Source: JAKOUL01 sp035378845
Lineage (GTDB): Bacteria; Dictyoglomota; Dictyoglomia; Dictyoglomales; Dictyoglomaceae
Direction: 5' to 3'
Assembly: GCA_035378845.1 (NCBI GenBank)
Contig: DAOSUP010000007.1
Location: forward strand, 1 to 64,000
Length of the DNA: 64,000 bases
Below the pieces are notes generated by a model. It was not told the DNA's origin. It did no database searches and was given only the letters and a program-made list of their open reading frames with translations. Positions 51,261-58,868 of this stretch are shown piece after piece. A program made the position numbers and the translations under genes. Numbering within the stretch: the stretch's first letter is position 1; each line of letters opens with the position of its first letter.

Positions 51261-52394
51261 TTGTACGTAAGTGATAAGTTAGAGATTCTTGCAGAGTCTG
51301 CAAAATTTGATCTATGTGGGTCCTTCTTATGTTCTCCTGAAGCAGTAAAAAGAACTCCCACATTAAAGGGATGGATTTATCCTACAACTCTTCCCAATGG
51401 AAAAACCGTGAGACTTTTAAAAATACTACTCTCTAATGATTGTATTCATAACTGCTACTACTGTGCCAATAGAGCTAATCGTCCTTTCCAAAGGATAAGT
51501 TTTAGCGCTGATGAATTAGTAAAACTCTTTTTAGAACTTAAAAGGAAAAATCTTGTAGATGGATTATTCTTGAGCTCTGCAGTAACAAAATCTCCTAAAA
51601 ATACCATGGAAGAGATGCTAAAAGTTGCAGAGATATTAAGGGAAAGGTATAACTTTAAAGGTTATATACATTTAAAAATCCTTCCAGAATCATCAGAAGA
51701 TTATATAGAAACTGCAATAAAATATGCCGATAGGGTATCTATAAACCTTGAAGCCCCAGGAGAAGAATATCTAAAGAAAATAGCTCCTGAAAAAAATTTC
51801 TCCCTTTTATTTAAAAAGATGGAAGTTTTAAAAAAACTCCTTCAAAAAGGAATAAGACCTAAAGCTGGAATAACCACTCAATTTGTTGTAGGAGCCTCTC
51901 AAGAAAAGGATACAGAGATCCTTTCTTTAACTTCTAAACTTTATAAAGAGTATCAGCTCGGTAGGGCATACTTTAGTGCCTTCCAGCCAATCCCTAAAAC
52001 TCCTTTAGAAGATCTCTCTCCCACTTCTACTTGGAGAGAGGTTAGACTATATCAAGCAGACTTTTTAATAAGAAGATACGCTTTTTCTATAGAAGAATTT
52101 GTATTTGAAAATGGAAATCTTCCTTTAAATGAAGACCCTAAAATGGTATGGGCTAAAAACCATCCTGATTTCTTCCCAATAGAGATAAATAAAGCGCCTT
52201 ACTTAGAACTTCTGAGAATTCCTGGAATAGGTCCTCAAAGTGCTAAGAAGATTTTAAAAGTAAGAGAGGAAAATAGCATAAAAGATCTAAAAGATCTTAA
52301 AAAATTAGGTATAAACTCCGAAAGATGTAAAGATTTTATCCTCATAAATGGAAAAAGTCCCTCCTTCAATTCAAGACAACTTTGTCTCTTCTAA
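51261..52394 (+). CDS. Radical SAM protein of the UDG-linked DNA modification/repair type
   Basis: A 377-residue radical S-adenosylmethionine enzyme. The [4Fe-4S] motif is C61-x3-C65-x2-C68 (CIHNCYYC). The N-terminus KLEILAESAKFDLC and the C-terminal helix-hairpin-helix LLRIPGIGPQSAKKIL match the family annotated as putative DNA modification/repair radical SAM, usually encoded next to a uracil-DNA-glycosylase-like partner. No such partner is beside it here. The reaction is not established. The start is TTG at 51261 after GAGGGGAAAGC. The last 42 bases of the gene lie within a terminator inverted repeat. Confidence 0.88.
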   Translation: MYVSDKLEILAESAKFDLCGSFLCSPEAVKRTPTLKGWIYPTTLPNGKTVRLLKILLSNDCIHNCYYCANRANRPFQRISFSADELVKLFLELKRKNLVDGLFLSSAVTKSPKNTMEEMLKVAEILRERYNFKGYIHLKILPESSEDYIETAIKYADRVSINLEAPGEEYLKKIAPEKNFSLLFKKMEVLKKLLQKGIRPKAGITTQFVVGASQEKDTEILSLTSKLYKEYQLGRAYFSAFQPIPKTPLEDLSPTSTWREVRLYQADFLIRRYAFSIEEFVFENGNLPLNEDPKMVWAKNHPDFFPIEINKAPYLELLRIPGIGPQSAKKILKVREENSIKDLKDLKKLGINSERCKDFILINGKSPSFNSRQLCLF

Positions 52395-52414
52395 AATATT
52401 AAGGAGGGACTTTT
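52353..52414. terminator. Long-armed terminator at the end of the radical SAM gene
   Basis: A perfect 14-bp inverted repeat AAAAGTCCCTCCTT / AAGGAGGGACTTTT flanks a 34-base centre that itself can form a small AGACA/TGTCT hairpin. The left arm is coding sequence of the radical SAM gene. The convergent GH1 gene ends nine bases away, so it may serve both strands. Confidence 0.7.
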
Positions 52415-52422
52415 CAAAGTCA

Positions 52423-53763
52423 TTATTCTTCTAAACCATTATTTGCAATAACTTCTTTATAGAAATATGCACTATCTTTTAAAATCCTTTTTTGATCTGA
52501 ATAATCTACATATATTAGCCCAAATCTCTTACTAAATCCATTACTCCATTCAAAATTATCCATAAGAGTCCATATAAAATAACCTCTAAGATCTACGCCA
52601 TCTCTTATGGCATAATAGGCTCTTTTAAAATGTTCTCTTAAATAATCAATTCTCTTTTTATCTCTAATTTTCCCATCTTCTACTACATCACTGAATGCAG
52701 CTCCATTTTCAGTAATATAAAGAGGTACTTCATAATCTCTATACAGTCGTATTAAAAGATCATATAGTCCATCTGGATATATCTCCCAATCCATATCTGT
52801 AAATTCTCCAGGACCTTTTATTTCTTTAATTCCAAATATTTTATTCTCTGGATCTGCCTGTACAATAGTTCTTGTATAGTAATTTATCCCTATAAAATCT
52901 ATTGGTCTACTAATAATATCAAAATCTTCAGGCTCAGGTTTAAAACTCCAGTAGCTTCTTTCTAAAATTCTCCAGAGTTCTTCAGGATATTTTCTGAAGA
53001 ATATAGGATCCAAAAACAGTCTATTAGAAAAAGCATCTTGAAGCCTTGCTGCTTTTAGATCTTCTTCTTTTTCTGTAGCAGGATAAACAGGAGAAAAGTT
53101 CAGAGTAATTCCAATCTCTCCTTTATAATTCTTCTGCCTATAAGATTGAACTGCAAGTCCATGGGCAAGAAGAAAATTATGAGAAGCAATAAAAGCCCCT
53201 TTCATATCTCTTTTCCCTGGAGCATGAGCTCCAAAAGCATATCCTATAAATGCATTTACCCATGGTTCATTCAAAGTAATCCAGATGGGAACCCTATCTC
53301 CAAATTTATCAAACATAAAATTAGCATATTCTGCAAAGTATTTAGATGTATCCCTATTTAGCCAACCTCCTTTATCCTCCAAAGCCTGAGGTAGATCCCA
53401 GTGATATAACGTAATAGCAGGTTTTATTCCCTTTGAAAGCAGTGCTTCTACAAGATTTTCATAAAAAGCAACTCCTTTAGGGTTAACAGACCCTTTCCCT
53501 TCTGGAAAGATCCTTGGCCATGAAATAGAAAATCTATAACTTTTAAGACCCATAAAGGACATTAACTCTACATCCTCTTCCCAATGGTGGTAATGATCAG
53601 AAGCTACATCCCCTGTTTGATTTTGATATATGGTGCCAGGCGTATGAGAAAACCTATCCCATATACTCTCTCCTTTACCATCTTCATAAGCGGCTCCTTC
53701 TATCTGATAAGATGCTGTAGCTGTACCCCATAAAAAATCTTTAGGAAAAACAAGCTTTGCCAT
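52423..53763 (-). CDS. Beta-glucosidase, GH1 family
   Basis: A 446-residue family 1 glycoside hydrolase that removes beta-linked glucose (and often galactose) from short oligosaccharides. The acid/base is E166 in TLNEPW and the nucleophile E352 in YITENGA. The start FPKDFLWGTATASYQIEGA is typical. No signal peptide, so it is cytosolic. AAGGAGGAAAG precedes the ATG. It is transcribed leftward from a 190-base gap next to tRNA-Asn. Confidence 0.95.
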   Translation of the reverse strand: MAKLVFPKDFLWGTATASYQIEGAAYEDGKGESIWDRFSHTPGTIYQNQTGDVASDHYHHWEEDVELMSFMGLKSYRFSISWPRIFPEGKGSVNPKGVAFYENLVEALLSKGIKPAITLYHWDLPQALEDKGGWLNRDTSKYFAEYANFMFDKFGDRVPIWITLNEPWVNAFIGYAFGAHAPGKRDMKGAFIASHNFLLAHGLAVQSYRQKNYKGEIGITLNFSPVYPATEKEEDLKAARLQDAFSNRLFLDPIFFRKYPEELWRILERSYWSFKPEPEDFDIISRPIDFIGINYYTRTIVQADPENKIFGIKEIKGPGEFTDMDWEIYPDGLYDLLIRLYRDYEVPLYITENGAAFSDVVEDGKIRDKKRIDYLREHFKRAYYAIRDGVDLRGYFIWTLMDNFEWSNGFSKRFGLIYVDYSDQKRILKDSAYFYKEVIANNGLEE

Positions 53764-53895
53764 ATACTTTCCTCCTTTTCATACTTTATTATTTTTTTCA
53801 CACTTTTGTTATATTACTAAACAAAATTATACTTGATAAGATGCTTAAAGAAAAATGGAAATTTTAATACAAATAAGCCTCTTTTTTGTTACCCC

Positions 53896-53924
53896 TTGAT
53901 TTTTAAATAAAGTTTATATATAAT
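53896..53924 (+). promoter_or_regulatory. Promoter of tRNA-Asn
   Basis: TTGATT (53896-53901), a 17-base spacer and a perfect TATAAT (53919-53924) lie about 30 bases before the tRNA. Confidence 0.65.
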
Positions 53925-53955
53925 TTTACACAATTGTAAGTTTATAGTCTCTCAT

Positions 53956-54030
53956 TCCTCGGTAGCTCAACGGTAGAGCGGCCGGCTGTTAACCGGCGGG
54001 TTGCAGGTTCGAATCCTGCCCGAGGAGCCA
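53956..54030 (+). tRNA. tRNA-Asn (anticodon GTT)
   Basis: A complete cloverleaf can be drawn: acceptor TCCTCGG/CCGAGGA, D arm GCTC/GAGC, anticodon stem GCCGG/CCGGC with loop CTGTTAA (anticodon GTT), T arm GCAGG-TTCGAAT-CCTGC, discriminator G and an encoded CCA. It is 75 bases and GC-rich, as expected in a thermophile. Confidence 0.97.
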
Positions 54031-54159
54031 CCTGAAATTTTCTAAGAACCTAAAATAAACCTAAATCTTATTTTTGCCTTTAGACTTTAAAAGAAATCCG
54101 GGGAGGGGGACGGGGGGACAAAAAATCCTTAGACTTGTTACCATTTTCATTGTATTTTG

Positions 54160-54188
54160 TTGACTTACAACTCTCCTTAAGATAAGAT
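54160..54188 (+). promoter_or_regulatory. Promoter of the GH130 gene
   Basis: TTGACT (54160-54165), a 17-base spacer and TAAGAT (54183-54188) precede the GGGAGG ribosome-binding site and the ATG at 54217. Confidence 0.55.
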
Positions 54189-54216
54189 AAAAACAAAAAA
54201 GGGAGGAACCTTTATT

Positions 54217-55218
54217 ATGGGAAAAATACAAGTTATTGGTGAAAAAATTCCTAATCTTCCGTGGGAAGATCGCCCTAAGGGTAGTACTGAGATAGTCTGG
54301 CGCTATTCTAAAAATCCAATTATTAAGAGAAACCATATAAAAAGATCCAATAGCATATTTAACAGTGCAGTAGTAACCTTCAATGGAGAATTTGCTGGAG
54401 TTTTTAGAGTGGATGACAGAACAAGAGCCATGAACCTGCATGCAGGATTTAGCAAAGATGGAATAAATTGGGTCCTTGAAGAAGAGCCCATAAACTTTAT
54501 TCAGAAAACAAGAGATCCACTAATAAATGAATATAAATATGATCCCAGAGTAACATTTATTGATGATAGATACTATGTTACTTGGTGCAATGGATATCAT
54601 GGACCAACTATAGGAGTAGGATATACATTTGACTTCAAAGAATTTTATCAGATAGAGAATGCTTTCCTTCCATATAATAGAAATGGGGTGCTCTTCCCTA
54701 AAAAGATCAATGGGAAGTATGCTATGCTTAGTAGACCTTCTGACCAAGGGCATACTGCCTTTGGAGACATTTTCTATAGTGAAAGTCCTGATATGATTCA
54801 CTGGGGATGTCATAGACATGTGATGTCTTCAGGATATCAATTTTCAGGATGGCAGTCTCTAAAAATTGGAGCAGGTCCAACTCCTATTGAGACCAGCGAG
54901 GGATGGCTTCTTATCTATCATGGAGTTCTTCTTTCTTGTAACGGCTACGTGTATAGCTTTGGAGCAGCTCTCCTTGATTTAGAAAAACCATGGATCGTGA
55001 AATATAGATCTAGAGCTTATCTTCTCTCGCCTCAAGAATATTATGAATGTGTAGGAGATGTACCTAATGTAGCATTTCCATGTGCAGCTTTATGTGATGC
55101 GGAAACAGGAAGACTTAGTATATACTATGGTGGAGCAGACACTGTAGTTGCTCTTGCCTTTGCATACATAGATGAAATCATTGACTTTCTCAAAGAAGAC
55201 GGCATCAAATATGTGTAA
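54217..55218 (+). CDS. GH130 family mannoside phosphorylase or mannosidase
   Basis: A 333-residue five-bladed beta-propeller glycosidase of family GH130. NSAVVTFNGEFAGVFRVDDR near residue 50 and the catalytic-Asp region YDPRVTFIDDRYYVTW (about 108-123) fit the family. GH130 enzymes mostly phosphorolyse beta-1,4- or beta-1,2-linked mannosides to mannose 1-phosphate; the length and context (GH2 beta-mannosidase next door) favour a beta-1,4-mannooligosaccharide phosphorylase. A few GH130 members are hydrolases that lack phosphate-binding residues, and I cannot exclude that. No signal peptide. It has its own promoter and a hairpin downstream. Confidence 0.85.
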   Translation: MGKIQVIGEKIPNLPWEDRPKGSTEIVWRYSKNPIIKRNHIKRSNSIFNSAVVTFNGEFAGVFRVDDRTRAMNLHAGFSKDGINWVLEEEPINFIQKTRDPLINEYKYDPRVTFIDDRYYVTWCNGYHGPTIGVGYTFDFKEFYQIENAFLPYNRNGVLFPKKINGKYAMLSRPSDQGHTAFGDIFYSESPDMIHWGCHRHVMSSGYQFSGWQSLKIGAGPTPIETSEGWLLIYHGVLLSCNGYVYSFGAALLDLEKPWIVKYRSRAYLLSPQEYYECVGDVPNVAFPCAALCDAETGRLSIYYGGADTVVALAFAYIDEIIDFLKEDGIKYV

Positions 55219-55224
55219 AAATTA

Positions 55225-55246
55225 GGAGGGGCATATATGCTCCTCC
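55225..55246 (+). terminator. Hairpin after the GH130 gene
   Basis: GGAGGG + GCATATATGC + TCCTCC folds as a stem with one G-U pair and a central palindrome. The following T-tract is weak, so it may stabilise rather than terminate. Confidence 0.5.
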
Positions 55247-55298
55247 CTTAAATATCCTATAAGAAAAGCCTATTAAGACCGCTTACTCTAACGGTTTA

Positions 55299-57740
55299 TT
55301 AAAGTTTTCTTGCTCTTTTTAAATTAAATCCATTAACTTCTATGTTCTCTTTTACCTCTTTTAGAGAATAAGGTGCCTTAAATATTACATTATATTTACT
55401 CTTAGGATAAATATTGAAGTAATTATCCTCCCATTCTGCATTATCTAACTCCAAAGCAGTCCACAAGGCAAGGAAATCACTTTCAAGGTGTAACATGAAT
55501 ATTTCTTTATCAAGTTCTTCTAAAGAGTAGAGAATTTCAGCTTTAGGTAAATTCAAATGCTTAAAAGGAGCAAAGAAATGTTCATTGCGATCAACGATAA
55601 AACCTTTTCTATCATAAAGAATTACATAAAAGAACTCCTCAAACTTATTCACATCTCCCATAGGAATAGAAGTAAGAACTATAGAAGAATTTGCAGGAAT
55701 TTCAACTTCTACCTCTTTTCTTCCTTTCCCTTGACCTTTAAAAGTACTGAAGATAGCTTCAATTTTTCCTTCTATAGGTCTCAGCGTATCATTTACCCCG
55801 AAAATATAAAGTTTTCCATCTCTTTCTTCAATATTTACCTTTATATCTCCAAAAGCCCTTTTCACAAAATAATAAGCAGGTTTTAATTCTTTATAATAAT
55901 CAATAATACTCCAACTCACTACAGGACAACAATCATTCCACTGCCATATTAAAGCCCCAGAGGTATGGAATTTATTGTTTCTCCAATGTTCAATACCAGT
56001 TTTAAGAGCAAGTCCTTGATTAACTTGGGACAGGTATGTATATGCCTCCATATTAGACGTGATTTTAAAATATCTTGCTATATACCTAATTATTCTTTCT
56101 GTTCCCTCAGCCATCTTGTTGTGGAATTCCATATCTCTACTTTGAGGATAGAATTCCTTTTCTGAGGATATAAATCTTTTTATAGTTTTCAATGAAGGGG
56201 GAGCCTGGAATCCAAACTCACTTATAAATCTTCCATTATCCTTTAGATACTCCTTATAGTCTTTCCACCCTGTCCAAACATCCCAATTATGCCTATCTCC
56301 TTCTTCCTCACTATTGGGATCTTTTCCTCCATAAGGACTACCGAACCAATAAGGTCTTGTAAGATCAAGTCTCGCGCAGACATCAGGCAAAATTTTACTG
56401 TATATCTCTTCTCCCCAGAATTTTTCTCTTTCACCCCACCATTTAGCATGATATCCCCAATAATTCTCATTATTTCCACACCAAATTACAATAGAAGGAT
56501 GATTCCTAAGTCTCTTCACTACATATTCTGCTTCTTTCTGAACCTTACCTGAAAACTCCTCATCATCAGGATATTCTGCACAAGCAAACATAAAATCTTG
56601 CCAGACCATTATTCCAAGTTCATCACAGAGATCATAGAAGATGTCATCTTCATATACTCCTCCACCCCAAATCCTTAGCATGTTTGCTCCTGCTTCTTTT
56701 AATTTTGTAAGAAGAAATTTATAATCTTCTTCCTTCACTCGTGGAAGAAAACTATCTAAAGGTATAAAATTAGCTCCTTTTGCAAAAATAGGGATATCAT
56801 TTACCCTAAATATGAAACTTTCCCCTTTTTCATCTTCCTGAGTTACCAATTCAATTTTTCTTATTCCAAATCTTTCCTCCACTTTATCCAGTACATTTCC
56901 CTCTTGATCTAATAAGATAAGTTGTAATGTATATAAATGTTGCTCCCCATAACCCTTAGGAAACCATAATCTTGGATTCTTAATGTTTAATGGAATTTTA
57001 AGAAAAACTCTCCCTTCAGGCAATGTAAATCTCAAACGCTGTTCTAAAACAGGTTTATCAGAAATAATACGAAAGGCAACATCTATAGATGTTGCCTCTT
57101 CAAGTTCAATATCAATCTCAATATTTATTTGAGCCGGATTATTAATAGTTCTTGTAGGTACCCAAACATCAAATATTCTGCCTCTATCCCAGCTTCTAAG
57201 ATTTACAGATTTCCAAATTCCAGAAGTAGCAAGCCGCGGTCCCCAATCCCATCCAAAAGAATATTGAGCTTTTCTTCCAAAAACTCTGGAAGAATAATCG
57301 CCTCCACGAAGTTTTACAGGATAATTATTTGCCTTTTCTTCAAGTACTTTTGATGGAGATAGCAATTCCACTTCTAACTCATTTTCACCTTCTACTAAAT
57401 AATCTTTTACATTAAAAGCCCAAGGGATGAACATATTATCTGTTTCACCAATTTTTTTGCCATTTAGATATATATTTGCAAAGGTATCTATACCATCAAA
57501 TTCAAGCTCTATAAAAGAATGACTCAAAAAATCTTTACTTACATTAAACCTCTTACGATAAACCCAATCCTCCTTCTCTACCCATTGAACCTTTAGTTCA
57601 TTTTCCCCCAAAAAAGGGTCGGCAATTTCATTATTTTCCATAAGGTCTAAATGTACACATCCTGGGACTTTACCTTTAAGCCACTTCCTATTTCTTTTAC
57701 TTTTAAACTCCCATTCACCGTTAAGTTTTAGAATCTCCAT
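55299..57740 (-). CDS. Beta-mannosidase, GH2 family
   Basis: An 813-residue family 2 glycoside hydrolase. A jelly-roll sugar-binding domain (1-180) carries the mannosidase hallmarks VPGCVHLDLM and FGWDWGPRL; an Ig-like domain and the catalytic barrel follow. The acid/base is E425 (GNNEN) and the nucleophile E508 (ISEFGFQ). It releases mannose from the non-reducing end of beta-mannooligosaccharides, in the cytosol since no signal peptide is present. I start at the ATG at 57740 after GGGGAGGA. That ribosome-binding site is one arm of a 12-bp inverted repeat whose other arm lies upstream of the gene's own promoter. Confidence 0.92.
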   Translation of the reverse strand: MEILKLNGEWEFKSKRNRKWLKGKVPGCVHLDLMENNEIADPFLGENELKVQWVEKEDWVYRKRFNVSKDFLSHSFIELEFDGIDTFANIYLNGKKIGETDNMFIPWAFNVKDYLVEGENELEVELLSPSKVLEEKANNYPVKLRGGDYSSRVFGRKAQYSFGWDWGPRLATSGIWKSVNLRSWDRGRIFDVWVPTRTINNPAQINIEIDIELEEATSIDVAFRIISDKPVLEQRLRFTLPEGRVFLKIPLNIKNPRLWFPKGYGEQHLYTLQLILLDQEGNVLDKVEERFGIRKIELVTQEDEKGESFIFRVNDIPIFAKGANFIPLDSFLPRVKEEDYKFLLTKLKEAGANMLRIWGGGVYEDDIFYDLCDELGIMVWQDFMFACAEYPDDEEFSGKVQKEAEYVVKRLRNHPSIVIWCGNNENYWGYHAKWWGEREKFWGEEIYSKILPDVCARLDLTRPYWFGSPYGGKDPNSEEEGDRHNWDVWTGWKDYKEYLKDNGRFISEFGFQAPPSLKTIKRFISSEKEFYPQSRDMEFHNKMAEGTERIIRYIARYFKITSNMEAYTYLSQVNQGLALKTGIEHWRNNKFHTSGALIWQWNDCCPVVSWSIIDYYKELKPAYYFVKRAFGDIKVNIEERDGKLYIFGVNDTLRPIEGKIEAIFSTFKGQGKGRKEVEVEIPANSSIVLTSIPMGDVNKFEEFFYVILYDRKGFIVDRNEHFFAPFKHLNLPKAEILYSLEELDKEIFMLHLESDFLALWTALELDNAEWEDNYFNIYPKSKYNVIFKAPYSLKEVKENIEVNGFNLKRARKL

Positions 57741-57750
57741 AAATAAGAAT

Positions 57751-57820
57751 CCTCCCCTGAGCAAAATTTTTCTTTAGTATAACTTAAACACCTGTAAAAA
57801 TCAAAAACTCAGGGGAGGAC
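57751..57820. repeat. Inverted repeat able to mask the beta-mannosidase ribosome-binding site
   Basis: Arms at 57751-57762 and 57809-57820 are perfect 12-bp complements (CTCAGGGGAGGA in the mRNA sense at the gene side, TCCTCCCCTGAG upstream). The gene-side arm contains the ribosome-binding site. RNA reading through from the upstream DUF4097 gene carries both arms; RNA from the promoter between them carries only one. Confidence 0.6.
57777..57805 (-). promoter_or_regulatory. Promoter of the GH2 beta-mannosidase gene
   Basis: On the minus strand TTGATT (57800-57805), a 17-base spacer and TATACT (57777-57782) predict a start near 57770, 30 bases before the ATG. Confidence 0.55.
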
Positions 57821-57830
57821 TAAAAAATCT

Positions 57831-58610
57831 CTAATATACAGTTACGTCTCCCATCTTACAACTTACTTCAATTACAGATTTTTCACCTGTTTTATATATA
57901 TAGCAGTTTCTATCTTTTATTACATCTGCTTTTCTTCCTACAGAGACATCTCCTAAAGCCACCTTAGCAATTACCTTACCATCAAAGTTCTCTGGAAGCT
58001 TTATATTCATATCTCCCATATTACATTTTAAAGTAGCATATTCGGGGGAAGAAACAAGATTTATATCCAAATCTCCCATACTCAGTTCTGCTGTTAGCTT
58101 TTTTGCCTCTAATTCCAAATCCATATCTCCCATTGACATATATAATTCACATTCATCACAAGCTATTTTTCCTTTCACATCACCTGCAGAAAGTTTCAAT
58201 TTGATCAGCTTAAACCGAGGAATTGTCAAAATAAAACTTCCTACAGAAAGTTTTATTATGTCTTCTCCAAGGTTATATACGCCTTCCCCTTCTACTATTA
58301 CTTTAGGCTCTTCCCCTACTTTTATGTCTAATTCCCCACCTGTTATCTCAACAAAAAAAGGCTTCTCTAAATCCCATCCTATCTCTTCTTTTACTTCACC
58401 TCTTGCTTTAATACTTCCTGAAATAACCTTTGGTACTACAGAAACTGCAGAACTTATAGCTCCAGAAATCATTTCTCCTATGTTTCCTAAATTAAATCCT
58501 TCCTTCTTTTCTTCTTTTTTGTTTTCAATAGCCTCAATCAACTTTTCTGCTTCCTCTGCAGTAATTTTCCCTTCTTCAAGAAGCTTTAAGATCTTTTTAA
58601 TATCTTCCAT
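57831..58610 (-). CDS. SHOCT-like / DUF4097 beta-repeat protein
   Basis: A 259-residue protein. Residues 1-30 form the short helical motif ILKLLEEGKITAEEAEKLIEA, seen at the start of YvlB/SHOCT-like bacterial proteins. A linker and a C-terminal beta-rich region of DUF4097 type follow, in which SMGDM, SMGDL, NMGDM, ALGDV and KMGDV recur about every 20 residues, suggesting a regular beta-solenoid. No membrane segment or signal peptide. Function is unknown; relatives are often linked to envelope stress operons. I use the ATG at 58610, eight bases after AAGGAGG. Confidence 0.75.
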   Translation of the reverse strand: MEDIKKILKLLEEGKITAEEAEKLIEAIENKKEEKKEGFNLGNIGEMISGAISSAVSVVPKVISGSIKARGEVKEEIGWDLEKPFFVEITGGELDIKVGEEPKVIVEGEGVYNLGEDIIKLSVGSFILTIPRFKLIKLKLSAGDVKGKIACDECELYMSMGDMDLELEAKKLTAELSMGDLDINLVSSPEYATLKCNMGDMNIKLPENFDGKVIAKVALGDVSVGRKADVIKDRNCYIYKTGEKSVIEVSCKMGDVTVY

Positions 58611-58652
58611 TTTAAACACCTCCTTTTATTATCCCATCTCTTTTTACAAAAA

Positions 58653-58681
58653 ATTATAACTTAAGTTTTATAATTTTGCAA
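58653..58681 (-). promoter_or_regulatory. Promoter of the DUF4097-like gene
   Basis: On the minus strand TTGCAA (58676-58681), a 17-base spacer and a perfect TATAAT (58653-58658). An imperfect AT-rich palindrome (58649-58676) covers the spacer and -10 and could be an operator. Confidence 0.5.
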
Positions 58682-58801
58682 ATATTACTTCACATTTTTC
58701 ATTCTTGTTTTACTAAAAGTAAATTTTAAAAATATTTACTAACACATGTTAATTTTATAGTAAAGCAGGTTGTCTGCTGGAGTTTTGCTAATTTTACTTA
58801 T

Positions 58802-58830
58802 TTGAAATTAATTTTTTTTTATTGTATGAT
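58802..58830 (+). promoter_or_regulatory. Promoter of the alpha-glucan phosphorylase gene
   Basis: TTGAAA (58802-58807), a 17-base T-rich spacer and TATGAT (58825-58830) predict a start near 58837. The GGGAGG ribosome-binding site lies 13 bases before the ATG at 58869. Confidence 0.5.
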
Positions 58831-58868
58831 TTTGATTAAGTTTAAAAAAGGGAGGTTTAATCTTTGAA

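Larger units (their letters stand above)
53764..54216. other. Intergenic stretch around tRNA-Asn
   Basis: Besides the tRNA and its promoter, this stretch holds a G-rich tract at 54100-54117 (runs of 4, 5 and 6 G), an AAAATAA/TTATTTT weak stem after the tRNA, and the promoter of the GH130 gene. The part between the GH1 start and the tRNA promoter is AT-rich with a TATAAT-like box for the leftward GH1 gene. Confidence 0.5.

Noticed and set aside
54061..54441. 126-residue minus-strand ORF across the GH130 start and the G-rich tract
   Set aside because: Mostly antisense to GH130; no ribosome-binding site; the proline run just reflects the G-tract.
58201..58659. 152-residue plus-strand ORF opposite the DUF4097-like gene
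   Set aside because: Low-complexity antisense reading of a convincing gene with a promoter and ribosome-binding site.
58649..58676. Rho-independent terminator in the gap before glgP
   Set aside because: The AT-only palindrome overlaps a good -10 and -35 pair for the leftward gene and has no GC stem, so it is better read as promoter sequence.
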